From NCBI GenBank assembly GCA_031392945.1, contig JANMVT010000117.1:1-20724 (forward strand): DNA of 20,724 nucleotides. Direction: 5' to 3'. This stretch comes from JANYCG01 sp031392945. GTDB lineage: Bacteria; Pseudomonadota; Gammaproteobacteria; Burkholderiales; Burkholderiaceae_C. The notes under the pieces are model-generated. The model was not told the origin of the DNA. It did not search any database and was given only the letters and a program-made list of their open reading frames with translations. This document shows, one piece after another, positions 6,706 to 14,875 of this stretch (position 1 is the stretch's first letter; every line of letters starts with the position of its first letter). The position numbers and the translations under genes were made by a program.

Positions 6706-7581
6706 ATGTTGACCATACTTTTTGACGGCATCGCCTATGGCATGCTTCTTTTCATCCTGGCCGTGGGCCTGGCCGTGACCATGGGTTTGATGAATTTCAT
6801 CAACCTCGCGCATGGCGCATTTGCGATGGTCGGCGGCTACATCACCGTGTTGCTGATGCAAAAGTTGGGGGTGCCGTTTCTGGTCTGCCTGCCGCTGGCC
6901 TTTCTGGGCACGGCACTGCTCGGCGCCGTGCTGGAGCGCACGCTTTACCGCCCGCTGTACCACAAGCCCCATCTGGACCAGGTGCTGTTTTCCATCGGCC
7001 TGACCTTCATGGCGGTTGCCACGGCAGATTACTTCATCGGTTCGTCGCAGCAGATCATCCAGTTGCCCCTGTGGCTCAAGGGCCGCACCGAGATCGGAGA
7101 GGGCGCCTGGATGCTGGGCATGGGGCATTACCGCCTGTTCATCATCGCGGTCTGCGCCGCACTGACCGTAGGGCTGCAATACCTGTTGGCCAAGACACGG
7201 TTTGGCAGCCAGTTGCGCGCCTCGGTGGACGACCAGCGGGTGGCTTCGGGCCTGGGCATCAATGTCAATATCGTGTTTTTATCGACCTTCGCCGTGGGTT
7301 CGGGGCTGGCCGGCCTGGGCGGCGCGCTGGGGGCCGAAGTTTTGGGGCTGGACCCGACCTTTCCGCTCAAATTCATGATTTACTTTTTGATCGTGGTGGC
7401 TGTGGGCGGCACGTCCAGCATTACCGGGCCGCTGCTGGCCGCTTTGCTGCTGGGCATTGCTGATGTAGCGGGCAAGTACTACATCCCCAAACTCGGCGCC
7501 TTCATCGTTTACAGCCTGATGATCGTGATTTTGATCTGGCGTCCACAGGGCCTGTTTGTGCGCAGCGGCGGAAAATCATGA
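6706..7581 (+). CDS. Branched-chain/aromatic-type ABC transporter permease, LivH-like
   Basis: One of the two inner-membrane channel subunits of the importer. The 291-aa protein is almost wholly hydrophobic. It begins with DGIAYGMLLFILAVGLAVT and continues with MGLMNFINLAHGAFAMVGGY, the hallmark N-terminal motif of LivH proteins (NLAHG). A conserved cytoplasmic segment GSQLRASVDDQRVASGLGIN (residues about 166-185) is the expected coupling region for an ATPase, and GGTSSITGPLLAALLLG follows near the C-terminus. The ATG at 6706 gives the normal family start. No good Shine-Dalgarno sequence is visible, perhaps because the preceding repeat element ends close to it. It overlaps the next permease gene by four bases (ATGA at 7578). 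Confidence 0.92.
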   Translation: MLTILFDGIAYGMLLFILAVGLAVTMGLMNFINLAHGAFAMVGGYITVLLMQKLGVPFLVCLPLAFLGTALLGAVLERTLYRPLYHKPHLDQVLFSIGLTFMAVATADYFIGSSQQIIQLPLWLKGRTEIGEGAWMLGMGHYRLFIIAVCAALTVGLQYLLAKTRFGSQLRASVDDQRVASGLGINVNIVFLSTFAVGSGLAGLGGALGAEVLGLDPTFPLKFMIYFLIVVAVGGTSSITGPLLAALLLGIADVAGKYYIPKLGAFIVYSLMIVILIWRPQGLFVRSGGKS

Positions 7582-8543
7582 ACGAACTGAAAAAAACACT
7601 GGGTGCCGGTGGCCGCTACAAGCCCTGGGAACTGGCACTCTGGCTGCTGGCCCTGGCCTCGCCGCTGCTGCTGCCCAGCCATGCGCTCATCATCAATGAG
7701 ATTGCCATCGTGGCGCTGTTCGCCATTTCGCTCGACCTGGTGCTGGGTTTCACCGGCATCGTGTCGCTTGGCCACGCGGCTTTTTTTGGCATGGGGGCGT
7801 ATGCGGCGGCCCTGTTCGCCAAGCTGGTCATGCCCGACCCGCTGGCCGGCCTGGCCGTGGGCATCGTCGTGTCAACTTTGCTTGGTGCGCTGTGCAGCAT
7901 GACCATCATCCGCGGCAGCGACTTGACGCGCCTGATGGTCACGCTCGGTGTCGGTTTGATCCTGCTGGAGCTGGCCAACAAGCTCGACTGGCTGACTGGC
8001 GGCGCCGACGGCTTGCAGGGCGTCGTGATGGGGCCGCTTCTGGGCCGGTTCGCGTTTGAGCTCTCGGGCCAGACAGCCGCCTGGTATTCCATCACCGTGC
8101 TGATGCTTTTGTTTGTGTTGGCGCGCCGTTTGGTGAATTCGCCCTTCGGCGCAACCCTCAAGGCGATACGCGACAACCGCCTGCGCGCGATGGCGATTGG
8201 CATTCCGGTCACGCAGCGCCTGGCCGTGATCTACACCGTGGCAGCCGGCATGGCCGGTGCTGCGGGCGCCTTGCTGGCCCAGACCACGGGTTTTGCCTCA
8301 CTGGATGTTTTTGCTTTTGACCGGTCTGCTGACGTGATGCTGATCCTGGTGATTGGCGGCACCGGCTGGCTGTACGGCGGTGTGGCGGGCGCCATTGTCT
8401 TCAAGCTGATGCAGGACCTGATCTCGGCCATCACGCCGCAGTACTGGACTTTCTGGATCGGCCTGTTCCTGGTGGTGCTGGTGCTGGTCGGGCGCGAGCG
8501 CCTGATCCGGCCCTGGACCTGGTTTGTGAGGGCCAAGGCATGA
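7578..8543 (+). CDS. Branched-chain/aromatic-type ABC transporter permease, LivM-like
   Basis: The second channel subunit, 321 aa with about eight to ten hydrophobic segments. Motifs typical of LivM are present: EIAIVALFAISLDLVLGFTG, then IVSLGHAAFFGMGAYAAALF, and the coupling segment SPFGATLKAIRDNRLRAMAI (residues about 188-207). The C-terminal region GGTGWLYGGVAGAIVFKLMQ is also usual. Both ends overlap neighbours by four bases, so it is translationally coupled to the LivH-like gene before it and the ATPase gene after it. The subunit presumably forms a heterodimer with the LivH-like protein. Confidence 0.92.
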   Translation: MNELKKTLGAGGRYKPWELALWLLALASPLLLPSHALIINEIAIVALFAISLDLVLGFTGIVSLGHAAFFGMGAYAAALFAKLVMPDPLAGLAVGIVVSTLLGALCSMTIIRGSDLTRLMVTLGVGLILLELANKLDWLTGGADGLQGVVMGPLLGRFAFELSGQTAAWYSITVLMLLFVLARRLVNSPFGATLKAIRDNRLRAMAIGIPVTQRLAVIYTVAAGMAGAAGALLAQTTGFASLDVFAFDRSADVMLILVIGGTGWLYGGVAGAIVFKLMQDLISAITPQYWTFWIGLFLVVLVLVGRERLIRPWTWFVRAKA

Positions 8544-9316
8544 GCAAGCCAGACCAGGCCGACGTGGTGCTGGGCTGCCAGGGCCTGGTCAAGCGTTTTG
8601 GCGGCATCACCGCCACCGACAACGTCACGTTAAATCTGCGCAAAGGCGCGCGCCACGCGCTGATCGGCCCCAATGGCGCGGGCAAGACGACCCTGATCAA
8701 CCTGCTGACCGGCGTGCTGGAGCCGACCTCGGGCAGCATCACCCTGCTCGGGCAAGACGTCAGCACGTTGGCACCGCACGCACGCGTCGGGCGCGGGATG
8801 GTGCGCACCTTCCAGATCAACCAGCTATTTGACTCGCTCACGCCGCTTGAAACCCTGGCGCTGACTGTGTCGCAACACATGGGCCTGGGCGGCAAGTGGT
8901 GGCAGGCATTGGGCTCAAATCGCGCCGTGACAGCGCGTTGTGCGCAATTGCTGGACCAGTTTCATTTGAGCACCGTGATGAACCAGAAGACCAGCCTGTT
9001 GCCCTACGGCAAACGCCGCCTGCTGGAGATCGCCATCGCCCTGGCCCGCGAGCCGCGCGTCCTGCTGCTGGACGAGCCCGTCGCCGGCGTGCCGGCCGGC
9101 GAGCGTGAGGAACTGCTGCAAACCGTGGCCGCCTTGCCCGCCGATGTGTCGGTGCTACTGATCGAACATGACATGGATCTGGTGTTCAGCTTCGCCACGC
9201 GCATGACCGTGCTGGTCAATGGCGCGGTGCTGACCGAAGGCGACCCCGAACAGATTGCCAATGACCCGCGAGTCAAGGCGGTCTATCTGGGGCAGGGGGA
9301 TGAAAAGCATGGCTGA
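8540..9316 (+). CDS. ABC transporter ATP-binding protein, LivG-like
   Basis: The first of two ATPases powering the importer at the inner membrane face; 258 aa. Walker A is GPNGAGKTT (residues about 44-52). A region FQINQLFDSLTPLETLAL replaces the common FQNTRLF-type Q-loop sequence. The signature is PYGKRRLLEIAIAL rather than classical LSGGQ, which is common in LivG proteins of aromatic-type importers. Walker B is VLLLDEPVAGVP and the H-loop lies in LLIEHDMDLVF. The start overlaps the LivM-like stop by four bases, and the LivF-like start lies inside its last codons. The motifs predict an active ATPase. Confidence 0.92.
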   Translation: MSKPDQADVVLGCQGLVKRFGGITATDNVTLNLRKGARHALIGPNGAGKTTLINLLTGVLEPTSGSITLLGQDVSTLAPHARVGRGMVRTFQINQLFDSLTPLETLALTVSQHMGLGGKWWQALGSNRAVTARCAQLLDQFHLSTVMNQKTSLLPYGKRRLLEIAIALAREPRVLLLDEPVAGVPAGEREELLQTVAALPADVSVLLIEHDMDLVFSFATRMTVLVNGAVLTEGDPEQIANDPRVKAVYLGQGDEKHG

Positions 9317-10049
9317 CACCCTGTTGACCGTGCAGAATCTGAGTGCCGGCTACGGTGAGGCCGTGGTGCTGAATGGCATCTCGCTGTCCCTGGATGCGGG
9401 CCAGACCCTGGCCTTGCTGGGTCGCAATGGCACCGGCAAAACCACCCTGATCAACACCCTGGCCGGGGCCACGCGCCAACATGCGGGCAGCATCTTGCTG
9501 GGCGACGGGCACTCTGCCGTGGCGCTGCACAAATTGCCATCGCACGAGCGCGCCGCCGCCGGCATCGGCTGGGTGCCGCAAGAGCGCAACATCTTCAAAT
9601 CGCTCACCGTGCATGAGAATCTGACGGCTGTCGCCCGACCGGCGCGTGCAGGCCGGGCCGCAGCGCCCTGGACGCCAGCGCGCGTGTACGAGTTGTTCCC
9701 GCGCCTGGCCGAGCGCAAGGGCAATCTGGGCACGCAGCTTTCGGGCGGCGAGCAGCAAATGCTGGCCGTAGGCCGCGCCCTGGTGCTCAACCCGACCTTG
9801 CTGCTGCTGGACGAGCCGCTCGAAGGCCTGGCGCCCATCATCGTGCAGGAACTGCTCAAGGCGATCCGGCGCATCACGCGGGAAGAGGGCCTGTCGGCCA
9901 TCATCGTGGAGCAACACCCGCAAGCGATACTGGCCATTTCGGATGTGGCTGCCGTGCTGGACCGTGGCACTGTGGTGCATTCGGGCACGGCGCGCAGTTT
10001 GCAGGACAATCCGGAATTGCTGGACCGCCTGCTGGGCGTGGCGCGGTAA
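9309..10049 (+). CDS. ABC transporter ATP-binding protein, LivF-like
   Basis: The second ATPase of the importer, 246 aa. Walker A is GRNGTGKTT, the signature is the classical LSGGEQQML, Walker B is LLLLDEPLEGLAP, and the H-loop is in IIVEQHPQAIL. GWVPQERNIFKSLTVHENL is the typical LivF Q-loop region. I chose the ATG at 9309 because a GGGGG stretch at 9295-9299 lies nine bases upstream. The in-frame ATG at 9300 directly abuts that stretch, which is too close, but it would add only three residues. It overlaps the LivG-like gene by eight bases. It is the last transporter gene; a gap of about 100 bases with small repeats separates it from the Bug gene. Confidence 0.9.
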   Translation: MADTLLTVQNLSAGYGEAVVLNGISLSLDAGQTLALLGRNGTGKTTLINTLAGATRQHAGSILLGDGHSAVALHKLPSHERAAAGIGWVPQERNIFKSLTVHENLTAVARPARAGRAAAPWTPARVYELFPRLAERKGNLGTQLSGGEQQMLAVGRALVLNPTLLLLDEPLEGLAPIIVQELLKAIRRITREEGLSAIIVEQHPQAILAISDVAAVLDRGTVVHSGTARSLQDNPELLDRLLGVAR

Positions 10050-10059
10050 ACCGGCCGCG

Positions 10060-10095
10060 CTGGCAGTCTGGCAGTTTGCTACTTAATATGTAGCA
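10060..10095. repeat. 8-bp tandem repeat and AT-looped stem between livF-like and bug genes
   Basis: CTGGCAGT occurs twice in tandem (10060-10067 and 10068-10075). Directly after it, TGCTAC (10077-10082) and GTAGCA (10090-10095) form a perfect 6-bp inverted repeat around the 7-base loop TTAATAT. This has the same layout as the element at 1146-1166 (GCTAC, seven A/T bases, GTAGC). AT-rich sequence follows up to the ribosome-binding site of the Bug gene, so the region could hold a promoter for the last two genes of the run. Confidence 0.7.
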
Positions 10096-10150
10096 TGCTA
10101 TTTATATTACACGGGGGTTTATGCCCTGTTTTACCAATAGGAGATTTCAA

Positions 10151-11122
10151 ATGGCCATCCAACGCATCTTTCTGGGCCTGGCATTCTCCATGCTTGCCGC
10201 GCAGCTGGCAGTGGCGCAGACCTACCCGACCAAACCGATCAAGATTGTGGTGCCCAACGCGGCGGGCGGCGCTGCCGACATCACGGCGCGCACGGTCGGC
10301 CACGTCGTGTCGCAAACCATAGGCCAGGCGGTCATCATCGAAAACAAGCCCAGCGCGGGCGGCATCGTGGCCGGCGAGCAAGTGGCCCGCAGCGAGCCGG
10401 ACGGCCATACCGTGTTGCTGATCTCCAGCGGCACGGCGGTCAGCGCCTCGCTTTTCAAGGCGTTGCCATTTGACACCGTGAAAGACTTCGCGCCTGTGAG
10501 CACGCTGGCCACCTTTGACTTGGGCCTAGTGGTCAGCGAAACCGGTCGCTTCAAGACCCTGGCCGAATTGCTGGCCTATGGCAAGGCCAATCCGGGCAAG
10601 CTGAACATCGGCACGCCGCAAATTGGCACCACGCAGAATCTGGCGGCCGAATTGTTCAAGACCAGCGCGGGGCTGGATGCCCAGGTGGTGCCGTTTAATG
10701 GAACTCCCGCTGTGATCACGGCCTTGCGCGGCGGCCAGCTTGACGCGTCGGTCGACATCCTGGGGCCTTTGATGGGGCAGATCAACTCCAAGGCGATTCG
10801 CGCGGTGGCGGTGCTCGGGGCCAAACGCGCGGCCCATCTGCCGGACGTGCCCGCAGTACGGGAGACAGGTGGCAACCTGGCCAGCTTCAATGTGACCTCG
10901 TGGAACGGCCTGGCCGTGCCCGCCAAGACCCCCAAGGACGTGATTGCCCGCCTGAACCGCGAGGTCAACGCAGCCTTGAACCAGCCCGACGTCAAGAAGC
11001 GCCTGGCGGAGTTGAACCTGGACGCCCACGGCGGCACGCCCGAACAGGCGGCGGAGTTTTTGACCAGCGACATCAAACGCTGGGCGGAGGTGATCGCCCG
11101 CGCCAAAATCGAGAAGCAATAG
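10151..11122 (+). CDS. Bug/TctC-family tripartite tricarboxylate transporter substrate-binding protein
   Basis: A periplasmic binding protein of the family that is massively expanded in Bordetella and Comamonadaceae; 323 aa. The signal peptide is MAIQRIFLGLAFSMLAAQLA followed by VAQ. The mature start TYPTKPIKIVVPNAAGGAAD is diagnostic, followed by IGQAVIIENKPSAGGIVAGE. AGGAG at 10139-10143 lies seven bases before the ATG at 10151, so the upstream in-frame ATG at 10121 was rejected. No TctA or TctB membrane genes are present, as is common for orphan Bug proteins, which may sense ligands or share a distant transporter. The ligand is unknown; the neighbours suggest an aromatic acid or its breakdown product. 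The dehydrogenase gene follows within 20 bases. Confidence 0.9.
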   Translation: MAIQRIFLGLAFSMLAAQLAVAQTYPTKPIKIVVPNAAGGAADITARTVGHVVSQTIGQAVIIENKPSAGGIVAGEQVARSEPDGHTVLLISSGTAVSASLFKALPFDTVKDFAPVSTLATFDLGLVVSETGRFKTLAELLAYGKANPGKLNIGTPQIGTTQNLAAELFKTSAGLDAQVVPFNGTPAVITALRGGQLDASVDILGPLMGQINSKAIRAVAVLGAKRAAHLPDVPAVRETGGNLASFNVTSWNGLAVPAKTPKDVIARLNREVNAALNQPDVKKRLAELNLDAHGGTPEQAAEFLTSDIKRWAEVIARAKIEKQ

Positions 11123-11141
11123 GGACATGGCGAGGGCCATC

Positions 11142-12056
11142 ATGAACAATCAAATTGGCGTCATCAGTGTCATCGGTGTCATCGGGTATGGCGAAGTCGG
11201 CAAGATATTTGCGACAGGCCTCAAAACCAGACCCGGCGTCGAATCCGTCAGCGCCTGGGATTTGAAATTCGCTGATGTGGCCCTGCGTGGCAAGGAGCTG
11301 GACCATGCCCATGGCGCCGGTGTCTCAGCCTGCGTTTCAATGCAGGCCTTGTGTGCGCAGGCGGATTTTTTGATTTCTGCCGTCACCGCCTCCAACACGT
11401 TTTCCGTGGCGCAGGAAGCGGCGCAAAACCTGCGCCCCGGCACGCTGTTTCTGGATTTGAATTCCGCCTCGCCCGGCACCAAACAACGCTGCGCTGCGGT
11501 GATTGAAGCCGCCGGCGGCCAGTATGTTGAGGCGGGCGTGATGAGCTCGATCCCGCCGTATGGCATTAAGGTGCCGATGCTCCTGGGCGGCGCACGGGCG
11601 GCCCGCCTGGCTCTGCAGTTCACCGATTGGGGCCTGGACGCCAAGGCCGTGTCCGACCAATTGGGCGTTGCCAGCGCCATCAAGATGTGCCGCAGCGTCA
11701 TGATCAAGGGCCTGGAGGCGCTGGTGATCGAAAGTTATGCCACGGCCCGCCACTACGGCGTGGAAGACCACGTATTGCCTACCCTGGTGGAAACCTTCCC
11801 CAGCATCGACTGGGAGAAACAAGGCGCGTATTTCTTCAGCCGCGTGGTGCAACATGGCAAGCGCCGCGCGGAGGAAATGCGCGAGGCCGCCAACACCGTC
11901 CAAGAGGCGGGTTTCGAGCCCTTCATGGCAGCGGCCACTGCCGCCAAACAACAGTGGGTGGCCGACCAGGCGGCGGCGGGCGTGTTTGCCGCTGTGCCCA
12001 AAGACGCGGCCTGGCAGGCTTATGCGGACGCGTTGCTGCGCGCCCGGGCACGTTGA
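11142..12056 (+). CDS. NAD(P)-dependent dehydrogenase, 6PGDH/HIBADH-like with DUF1932 C-terminal domain
   Basis: A small dehydrogenase of the 3-hydroxyisobutyrate/6-phosphogluconate fold; its substrate is unknown. The N-terminal Rossmann motif is GVIGYGEVG (residues about 12-20), followed by SAVTASNTF and LFLDLNSASPGTK, then YVEAGVMSSIPPYG. The C-terminal helical domain contains IKMCRSVMIKGLEALVIES, which holds the family lysine region. Start choice: the ATG at 11142 has GCGAGGG five bases upstream; the in-frame ATG at 11127 lies only two bases after its AGGG and is less likely. The strand before the Rossmann loop is lengthened by a 9-bp triplication (see that entry). It is the last gene of the plus-strand run and converges on kup. 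Confidence 0.85.
   Translation: MNNQIGVISVIGVIGYGEVGKIFATGLKTRPGVESVSAWDLKFADVALRGKELDHAHGAGVSACVSMQALCAQADFLISAVTASNTFSVAQEAAQNLRPGTLFLDLNSASPGTKQRCAAVIEAAGGQYVEAGVMSSIPPYGIKVPMLLGGARAARLALQFTDWGLDAKAVSDQLGVASAIKMCRSVMIKGLEALVIESYATARHYGVEDHVLPTLVETFPSIDWEKQGAYFFSRVVQHGKRRAEEMREAANTVQEAGFEPFMAAATAAKQQWVADQAAAGVFAAVPKDAAWQAYADALLRARAR
11160..11186 (+). repeat. In-frame 9-bp triplication in the dehydrogenase cofactor-binding strand
   Basis: Three consecutive 9-mers, GTCATCAGT, GTCATCGGT and GTCATCGGG, encode VIS, VIG and VIG directly before YGEVG. The family normally has one such unit (for example IGFIGFGEVG), so two units look like in-frame expansion. The change keeps the reading frame and extends the first beta strand by about six residues. 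Confidence 0.85.
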
Positions 12057-12205
12057 GAATACCGACGAGATCACGCCGGTGCACTTGCTGGCAAGTTGAT
12101 GTCGTTTGATGATTTGAAATTGCGGATTCAGAACGGCCAGGCCTTGGTCTATATGCTATAGTATTGATATCATACTATTCATATTTCACAAGGGAAATCG
12201 CCTTA
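12057..12205. other. Intergenic region between convergent genes, with two stem-loops
   Basis: This 149-bp gap has no convincing gene. ACTTGC (12083-12088) and GCAAGT (12091-12096) form a small hairpin about 30 bases after the dehydrogenase stop, without a clear T-run. Further on, ATAGTAT (12158-12164) and ATACTAT (12172-12178) form a perfect inverted repeat with a 7-base spacer TGATATC, in an AT-rich stretch that ends near the kup stop. Either may help to end transcription from the two converging units. Confidence 0.6.
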
Positions 12206-14083
12206 TCAAATCTGCACCCGCGTCCCCAGTTCTATCACGCAATTGTTGGGCAGCCTGAAAAAGCCCGCCACGCTGCCGGCGTTGCGTGACATCACGGCAA
12301 ACAGGGCTTCGCGCCAATGCACCATGCCGGCCCCGGGTGTGGGTACGATGGTTTCGCGGCTCAGGAAGTAAGAGGTCTCGAACAGGTTGATGGCCAGCCC
12401 CTGCGCCCGGCACAGCTCCAGCGCCTGGGGAATGTCCGGCGTATTCTTAAACCCGTAGTTCACCTGCACCTGCCAGAACCCCGCCACCAGCGGCGTGATC
12501 TGCACTCTTTCTTCAAAGGCGATCCACGGCACCTCGTGGAACACCACCGTGAGGATCAGGTTGCGGTCGTGCAAAACCTGGTTGTGCTTGAGGTTGTGCA
12601 TCAGGGCCTGCGGTACGGTGTCCGGGTTGGCGACCGCGTAGACCGCTGTGCGCGAGACTCGGTGTGTGCTGTCGGCCGCAAGGGCTGTGATGAAGGGCAG
12701 CAGCTCGGGGTCGTCGTTGCGCAGGGTCTCCAGCAACAGTTCCCGACCACGCCGCCAGGTGGCCATCACCGTGAAGATGGCGATGCCCAGTGCCAGCGGA
12801 AACCAGCCGCCCTCCAGAAATTTGAGCGAACACGAAACCACCAGCAAGGCATCCAGCGCCAGAAACACGCCGGTGGCGGCAAGGGCGACCGGCAGTGGAT
12901 ACCCCCAGCCATGGCGCACCACAAAGAAGGTCAACACAGTGGTGATCAGCATGGTCACGGTGACGGCAATGCCATAGGCTGCGGCCAGCGCGGAGGAACT
13001 GCCGAAGCCCACAACGGCCAGCAAAACGGCAATCAGCAGCATCCAGTTCACCTCGGGCATGTAGATCTGCCCGGCTTCCTTCGCCGATGTGAAATGCACC
13101 TGAAGGCGTGGCAGCAGCCCTAATTGCATGGCCTGCTTGGTCATGGAGAAAGCACCAGATATGACGGCTTGCGACGCGATGACTGTGGCCAGTGTGGCCA
13201 GCACCACCGCCGGGATCAGCCAGGCCTGCGGGTACATGCGGTAAAACGGATTCTCAAGCGCCGTGGGGTCGCGCATCAGCAGCGCGCCCAGGCCCATGTA
13301 GTTGATGGCCAGGGCGGGCAGCACCAGCCCAATCCAGGCCAACTGGATCGGGCGCTTGCCAAAATGCCCCATGTCAGCGTACAGCGCCTCGGCCCCGGTG
13401 AAGGCCAGCACAATGGCCCCGACCGCGACAAACATGTGCCAGCCCTGCGCGTGCAAAAAGGCCAGGGCATTGAGCGGATTCAGGGCCGTCAGGATGGCGG
13501 GCTGCTGCACGATCTGCGCGACCCCGGTGGCGGCCAGAACGGCAAACCAGACCACGATCACCGGGCCGAACAGCTTGCCCACCACGGCCGTGCCAAAGCG
13601 CTGCATGGCAAACAGGCCAATCAGCACCGTGATGGAGATCGGCAGCACATAGGGCTTGAGCAGCGGCGTGGCCACCTCCAGGCCCTCTACCGCGCTCAAC
13701 ACCGAGATGGCGGGTGTGATCACGCTGTCGCCATAAAACAGGGCGGCGCCAAACACGCCGGTCAATAGCAGCACGGTGCGCCGCTGCGGTGTTTTGCCGG
13801 CGGCATGGGCGGCCAGCGCGGTCAGGGCCATGATGCCGCCTTCGCCCCGGTTGTCGGCGCGCAGGATTAGCAGCACATATTTCAGCGTGACCACCATCAT
13901 CAGGCCCCAGAAAATCACCGACACCGCGCCGATGAGGTGGGTGGCGTCCAGCGGGATGCCGGTCTCAGGTTTGAAAATCTCCTTCATGGTGTACAGCGGG
14001 CTGGTGCCGATGTCGCCATAGACCACGCCCATGGCGCCGAGGGTGAGTGCCGCGAGGCTTTCGCGGCTGGAAGCGTTTGCCAT
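12206..14083 (-). CDS. kup: Low-affinity potassium uptake protein Kup
   Basis: An inner-membrane K+/H+ symporter of the KUP/HAK family, constitutive in many bacteria. At 625 aa it is complete for the family, with about 12 membrane segments over the first 440 residues and a soluble C-terminal domain. Family motifs seen: GVVYGDIGTSPLYTMKEIF (19-37), NRGEGGIMALTALA, TGAEALYADMGHFGKRPIQL, and the C-terminal VNYGFKNTPDIPQALELC. The start MANASSRESLAALTLGAMG is typical. It is preceded, on the same strand, by kdpE and the kdpD-like gene with a 105-bp gap holding 10-bp phased repeats. Control by that two-component pair is therefore plausible; most kup genes are not regulated this way. Confidence 0.95.
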   Translation of the reverse strand: MANASSRESLAALTLGAMGVVYGDIGTSPLYTMKEIFKPETGIPLDATHLIGAVSVIFWGLMMVVTLKYVLLILRADNRGEGGIMALTALAAHAAGKTPQRRTVLLLTGVFGAALFYGDSVITPAISVLSAVEGLEVATPLLKPYVLPISITVLIGLFAMQRFGTAVVGKLFGPVIVVWFAVLAATGVAQIVQQPAILTALNPLNALAFLHAQGWHMFVAVGAIVLAFTGAEALYADMGHFGKRPIQLAWIGLVLPALAINYMGLGALLMRDPTALENPFYRMYPQAWLIPAVVLATLATVIASQAVISGAFSMTKQAMQLGLLPRLQVHFTSAKEAGQIYMPEVNWMLLIAVLLAVVGFGSSSALAAAYGIAVTVTMLITTVLTFFVVRHGWGYPLPVALAATGVFLALDALLVVSCSLKFLEGGWFPLALGIAIFTVMATWRRGRELLLETLRNDDPELLPFITALAADSTHRVSRTAVYAVANPDTVPQALMHNLKHNQVLHDRNLILTVVFHEVPWIAFEERVQITPLVAGFWQVQVNYGFKNTPDIPQALELCRAQGLAINLFETSYFLSRETIVPTPGAGMVHWREALFAVMSRNAGSVAGFFRLPNNCVIELGTRVQI

Positions 14084-14130
14084 TGCAATCCATCAAGAGT
14101 GAACAGGATGCCAATGTCGCCGCTCTGGCA

Positions 14131-14180
14131 TCAGGAACGCATAAGGACGCATATGGACGGTTGCGGACGCGTATTGACGC
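14131..14180. repeat. Five degenerate 10-bp direct repeats (core GGACGC) upstream of kup
   Basis: Read on the plus strand, five consecutive decamers end in GAACGC, GGACGC, GGACGG, GGACGC and TGACGC, at 14131, 14141, 14151, 14161 and 14171. On the coding strand of kup the core reads GCGTCC. The array fills the gap between kdpE (stop at 14189) and kup (start 14083), 48-98 bases upstream of the kup ATG. A period of one helical turn suits tandem dimers of an OmpR-family regulator such as KdpE. The binding is inference. Confidence 0.75.
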
Positions 14181-14188
14181 GTGGGGGC

Positions 14189-14875
14189 TCAGCTGTCGGC
14201 CAGCCGGTAACCGACACCTGTCTCGGTTAGCAGATGTCGGGGTTCGGACGGGTTGCGTTCAATCTTGGCCCTAAGCTGCGCCATGTAAAGCCGCAGGTAG
14301 TGGGTGTGCGCTGTGAACTCGGGGCCCCATACATCGACGAGCAGTTGCCGGTGCGTGACCACACGGCCGACGCTGCGCACCAGCCGCGCCAGCAGATTGA
14401 ATTCGGTCGGTGTGAGGTGCAGGGCAGCCCCCTCGCGCTCAACGGTGCGAGTGCGGAGGTTTATGCGAAGATCTTCCAACTCATGCAGGGTGACTGCCGC
14501 CGCCAGGCTGGTGCCGCGATGGCGCAGCGCCACCCGCATGCGGGCCAGCAACTCGCCCACGCTGAAGGGTTTGCTGAGGTAATCGTCGGCACCGGCGTCG
14601 AGCAATTCGATCTTTTGTGCTTCCTGGTGGCGGGCCGACACCACGATGACGGGTGTGGTGTGCTGCTTGCGCAGCTCGTGCACCAGTTGCACACCATCGC
14701 CATCGGGCAGGCCCAGGTCCAGCACAACAATGTCGGGCGGCTTGTGCCGCAGCAGGGCTGCAGCTTCGCTCAGGGACACGGCGGTCTGCACCTCGAAGCC
14801 CTCCACCGTCAGGGAGGATTGCAGCAGGGCGCGTATCTCGCGGTCGTCCTCGACCACCAGCACTTTCAGGGTCAT
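14189..14875 (-). CDS. kdpE: Response regulator of the OmpR/KdpE family
   Basis: The DNA-binding partner of the adjacent kinase; 228 aa. The receiver domain has the acidic pair D10 and D11, phospho-acceptor D53 (VVLDLGLPDG), S80 and K102 (LSKPF). The C-terminal winged helix includes LTPTEFNLLARLVRSVGRVV and THRQLLVDVWGPEF, then LRLYMAQLRAKIE, ending in LLTETGVGYRLADS, as in KdpE. The ATG at 14875 overlaps the kinase stop by four bases. In the track frame an extension to 14995 is open but would overlap the kinase and is not family-like. Full-length and with intact key residues. No kdpFABC genes are nearby, and the next gene downstream is kup. Confidence 0.9.
   Translation of the reverse strand: MTLKVLVVEDDREIRALLQSSLTVEGFEVQTAVSLSEAAALLRHKPPDIVVLDLGLPDGDGVQLVHELRKQHTTPVIVVSARHQEAQKIELLDAGADDYLSKPFSVGELLARMRVALRHRGTSLAAAVTLHELEDLRINLRTRTVEREGAALHLTPTEFNLLARLVRSVGRVVTHRQLLVDVWGPEFTAHTHYLRLYMAQLRAKIERNPSEPRHLLTETGVGYRLADS

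Noticed and set aside
12083..12096. Rho-independent terminator after the dehydrogenase
   Set aside because: The hairpin is only 6 bp with a 2-base loop and no T-run.
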